Source: Combretum micranthum | Taxonomy: Eukaryota > Streptophyta > Magnoliopsida > Myrtales > Combretaceae | DNA: 64,000 bases | Direction: 5' to 3' | Assembly: GCA_024138025.1 (NCBI GenBank) | Contig: JAMXBD010000209.1 | Coordinates: forward strand, 1,240,001 to 1,304,000 | Shown: positions 61,418 through 64,000 of the stretch, piece after piece | Layout of the letters: each line of letters opens with the position of its first letter | How positions within the stretch are numbered: position 1 is the first letter of the stretch | Position numbers and translations under genes: made by a program | The notes under the pieces: generated by a model | What the model saw: the letters and a program-made list of their open reading frames with translations, nothing else | The model's database searches: none | Told to the model about the DNA's origin: nothing

Positions 61418-61868
61418 TATAAATTATGGCTTGAGATTTGGGTTTATATATTAATGTTTGTCTTACCTCTATTTGTTCTCTCGTATTTTTTTCCCTTTCT
61501 TTGTTCCTCTTGCAACAATTCAAGGGAAAAATGAGGATTCCTAATATTCACTTCAATTAAGATTTTTCCCTCTTTCTCTTTTTATTTCCCTCCAATGGTT
61601 TTGCTATTGGTTTTTAACTTAACTCTGATCTATGTTTGAATTGTCTTTTTTTTTTTTTTTTTTTTCTATTTAGATTTACTTTTTACCATTTAATGTCTTG
61701 AATCTTAAATTGCTTTTTATAAATCTAGTGCTACATGTCTTCATATGTTTTGTTCTTGTGTTTATGTCAACTACTGATATTAATGGAGTTACTCAAGTAA
61801 GTAAAACATGCAGAAAAATTCTAAATTGATCATGAAAAATTTTACAATTCTTTGGCGATTATAATGGA

Positions 61869-62252
61869 TTGATCCCGTATATTAATGAACGGTTCAAATC
61901 TTTTTTAACCCTAAAATTTTTTATACTTATTTTTTATTATAGTCTATTTAATTTTTCATATACCGTAGAAGTTTCCTATCTGCATTTGGGTTGTCAAAAT
62001 AGTTGCTACAGGATTGAGCTCTCTAAGGATTGCTTTAGTTTAGACTTCTTGCGATGGCTAGATCTTTTTCTTGCAAACCCTAATCACATCACATCACATC
62101 ATTTTTCCATGGAAACATTGAAGTTCCATAAAAATCCTAGCATTTTTTACGGGAAAAAAAAAAAAGGTATGGTCATTTTTTTTCCTGCTAATTTTCCAAG
62201 GCCCGATGGACCATATTGCTACTTTTCTCGACGAGGACTTCTTGACTTTTAA
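61869..62252 (+). pseudogene. Possible gene or retroelement relic, 127-codon ORF
   Basis: This is the longest open frame in the single-copy region. The part after residue 48, with YRIELSKDCFSLDFLRWLDL and later an aromatic/glycine-rich tail, faintly recalls the nucleic-acid-binding N-terminal region of some plant retroelement-like hypothetical proteins. The first 35 residues look like translated AT-rich filler. There is no second copy in the window to compare and no neighbouring exon. Low certainty. Confidence 0.2.
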
Positions 62253-64000
62253 TTTCCTCTCCACACAAGACACTCATAAAATGGTTCAGAGCAAGATTCT
62301 GGACTTCGCATTGTTTAAAACACACAATTTCCCAATTCATCTTTTAGTGTTAAAAAAGGTTTTTTGATCTTCTACTGTTGAAAGAGTGTGATACAATAGT
62401 ACCTAACCTTATCTTTCTTTCTTCATCTTTTAACATGTTTGTTGGAGATATATGATAAAATTTGAGAAAGAGAGAACACAAATAAAAAATTAAAAAATTA
62501 AATCCATCCTTAATAATCAGAGTAACAAATATTATCAAATTTTTATCTGTATCGGATCGATATCTATTCAGTTTGATCGGTTTATGAGTTAAATTATCGG
62601 TTTTTTATCGGTATCATATCCATATAAGTTTTGTATCGATTCACTTTGAAAATGATACCAAAAGACAATAAAAAAACATGAATTTTATCAAAAATCATAA
62701 CCTGTGAAATTTGATTTACCTCTATCATAACCTCATTTTGATTTTTTTTTTTTTTTTTGCCACAACCTCATCTAAGTTATTAATCACGAATAAATATGAT
62801 TTTTAAAACCCTTAAAAAAGTTGGTCAAAAGTCACACGTATACAAAATGGTATATAATCCAAGAAAAAAACATGAAATCTAAAATATTTTTATTATAATT
62901 CACCATATCTGAAATTCATTTTTCCAAAGGAAAAAATAATTGTTTGACTTGCAGTTGGGATTTCATTTCAAGCAATTATAATTATGAGTTAATAAGAGAA
63001 CAACAATTCTTCTATTATTATAATTTATACCAAACATTTAATATAGCAATTTATTTAATATACACCATCTATCAGAGACGTTATATGTCGATATAATCCA
63101 ACGTGTTGAAATCCTTGAATCAGGGGCTAAAAAGCATTGTAGTGGATACATCGCGCCAACCCCGCCCATCGGTGACGTGACGATGCTTTTGATATTTTTC
63201 TTATTAAAATAATGACGACATCATTATTATATATATATATATATATATAAACAAACACACATATATGCTGACTTAGAAGATTAATCCGGCCGGAGATTGA
63301 ATTCTGCTCTTTCTTATATGGTAAGGTAGGTTTCGAGAATACATTGAAAATTATAAGACAGGTTTTACTTTAAAGGTTTCCAATCATTTTCTCATATCAT
63401 GGAATATATAAGTAGAATATAGTATTTTTATATTTACATATCTTATATCTATCGTGAAACCCATGTACTCAGTTATAATGGATGGCTAGAAAGTTCTTAA
63501 TTAATAATATTAAATATAAATTTTTTCAACTCAAAACATACTTTAAATTTACTATATGTAAATATGTTATAACAAATTTGGTGCTTTTATTTATTTTGAA
63601 CACAAGTGAACTTAGGCCATATCATTGATTACAATTTTCTAATAAAATTTTGTCATAAATTATGTGGAGTTTTATTATGAGCTTTATAAATTTATGCCTT
63701 TGTCAGCAACATGTGATTGAATCGTTGGAGATTCCTAAGTTGATGAATACATTAGTTACGATTACATTAAAAAAAAATGGTAGCTTATTAGATAACATAT
63801 TTAATAACCTTATATTACTACAATGTAATAAAAAAATTCATAAATTTCCTATTGTATCCTACATGTTGAAAAATTTGCACAATATTTCTTACATGGTATA
63901 AGATAGATTGTAGTTTCAAAATTTATGAAATTATATTTATAGAATAAAGCATAGATAAAAGCTCATACTATTTCTATCATGAACCCACAGATTGAAAAGT
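62253..64000. other. Gene-free right end of the window
   Basis: No gene is supported. A (TA)n microsatellite of 11 units lies at 63228-63249. A short GC-richer stretch at about 63145-63185 contains GCGCCAACCCCGCCCATCGG. The 79-codon frame at 63662-63901 is AT-driven and unrecognised. Confidence 0.45.

Noticed and set aside
61176..61523. 115-codon minus-strand ORF
   Set aside because: Its C-terminal part lies in the right arm of the Mutator-like element and it shows no domain.

Overview
This window looks like nuclear DNA of a flowering plant. It is AT-rich and gene-poor. The only clear protein genes belong to the plant DUF247 (UPF0481) family. The rest is mostly plant-type transposon debris: Ty1/copia and Ty3/gypsy fragments, a TRIM-like element, Tourist-, hAT- and Mutator-like elements, and foldback elements. 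No species can be named from the sequence. No rRNA, tRNA, CRISPR array or bacterial-style operon was recognised.

Layout. About 54 kb of the window is a tandem segmental duplication with a period near 21 kb. Unit 1 is about 1-21104, unit 2 about 21105-42086, and unit 3 about 42087-54200 (partial). Each full unit holds, in order: a Tourist-like MITE; a hAT-like element with a target-site duplication; AT-rich spacer; a roughly 1.7-kb module (M1) carrying an exon relic; a foldback element with a 135-bp internal tandem repeat; a copia remnant joined to a gypsy-type LTR; diverged copies of the module (M2, M3); a TRIM-like LTR; one intact DUF247 gene; and a decayed gypsy integrase. Unit 3 stops being collinear near 53.16 kb. 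It passes into a further module copy and has no DUF247 gene. From about 54.2 kb to the end the DNA is single-copy within the window. That part contains a palindromic foldback element (57.3-57.7 kb), a Mutator-like element with a 9-bp target duplication (60.36-61.42 kb), and no confident gene.

Biology. The two DUF247 genes (15350-17023 and 36023-37693, both +) encode 557- and 556-residue proteins with a C-terminal membrane anchor. Their flanking non-coding DNA is almost identical between units, but parts of the proteins have diverged strongly. In one 54-codon stretch I count 20 amino-acid changes against 3 silent codon changes. This is the most notable signal in the window: recently duplicated, membrane-anchored DUF247 paralogues that appear to be diversifying under selection. 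In grasses, DUF247 genes are the pollen-side determinants of the S and Z self-incompatibility loci. Whether this cluster has any recognition role is inference only. The layout also predicts a further DUF247 copy about 4-6 kb before the start of the window.
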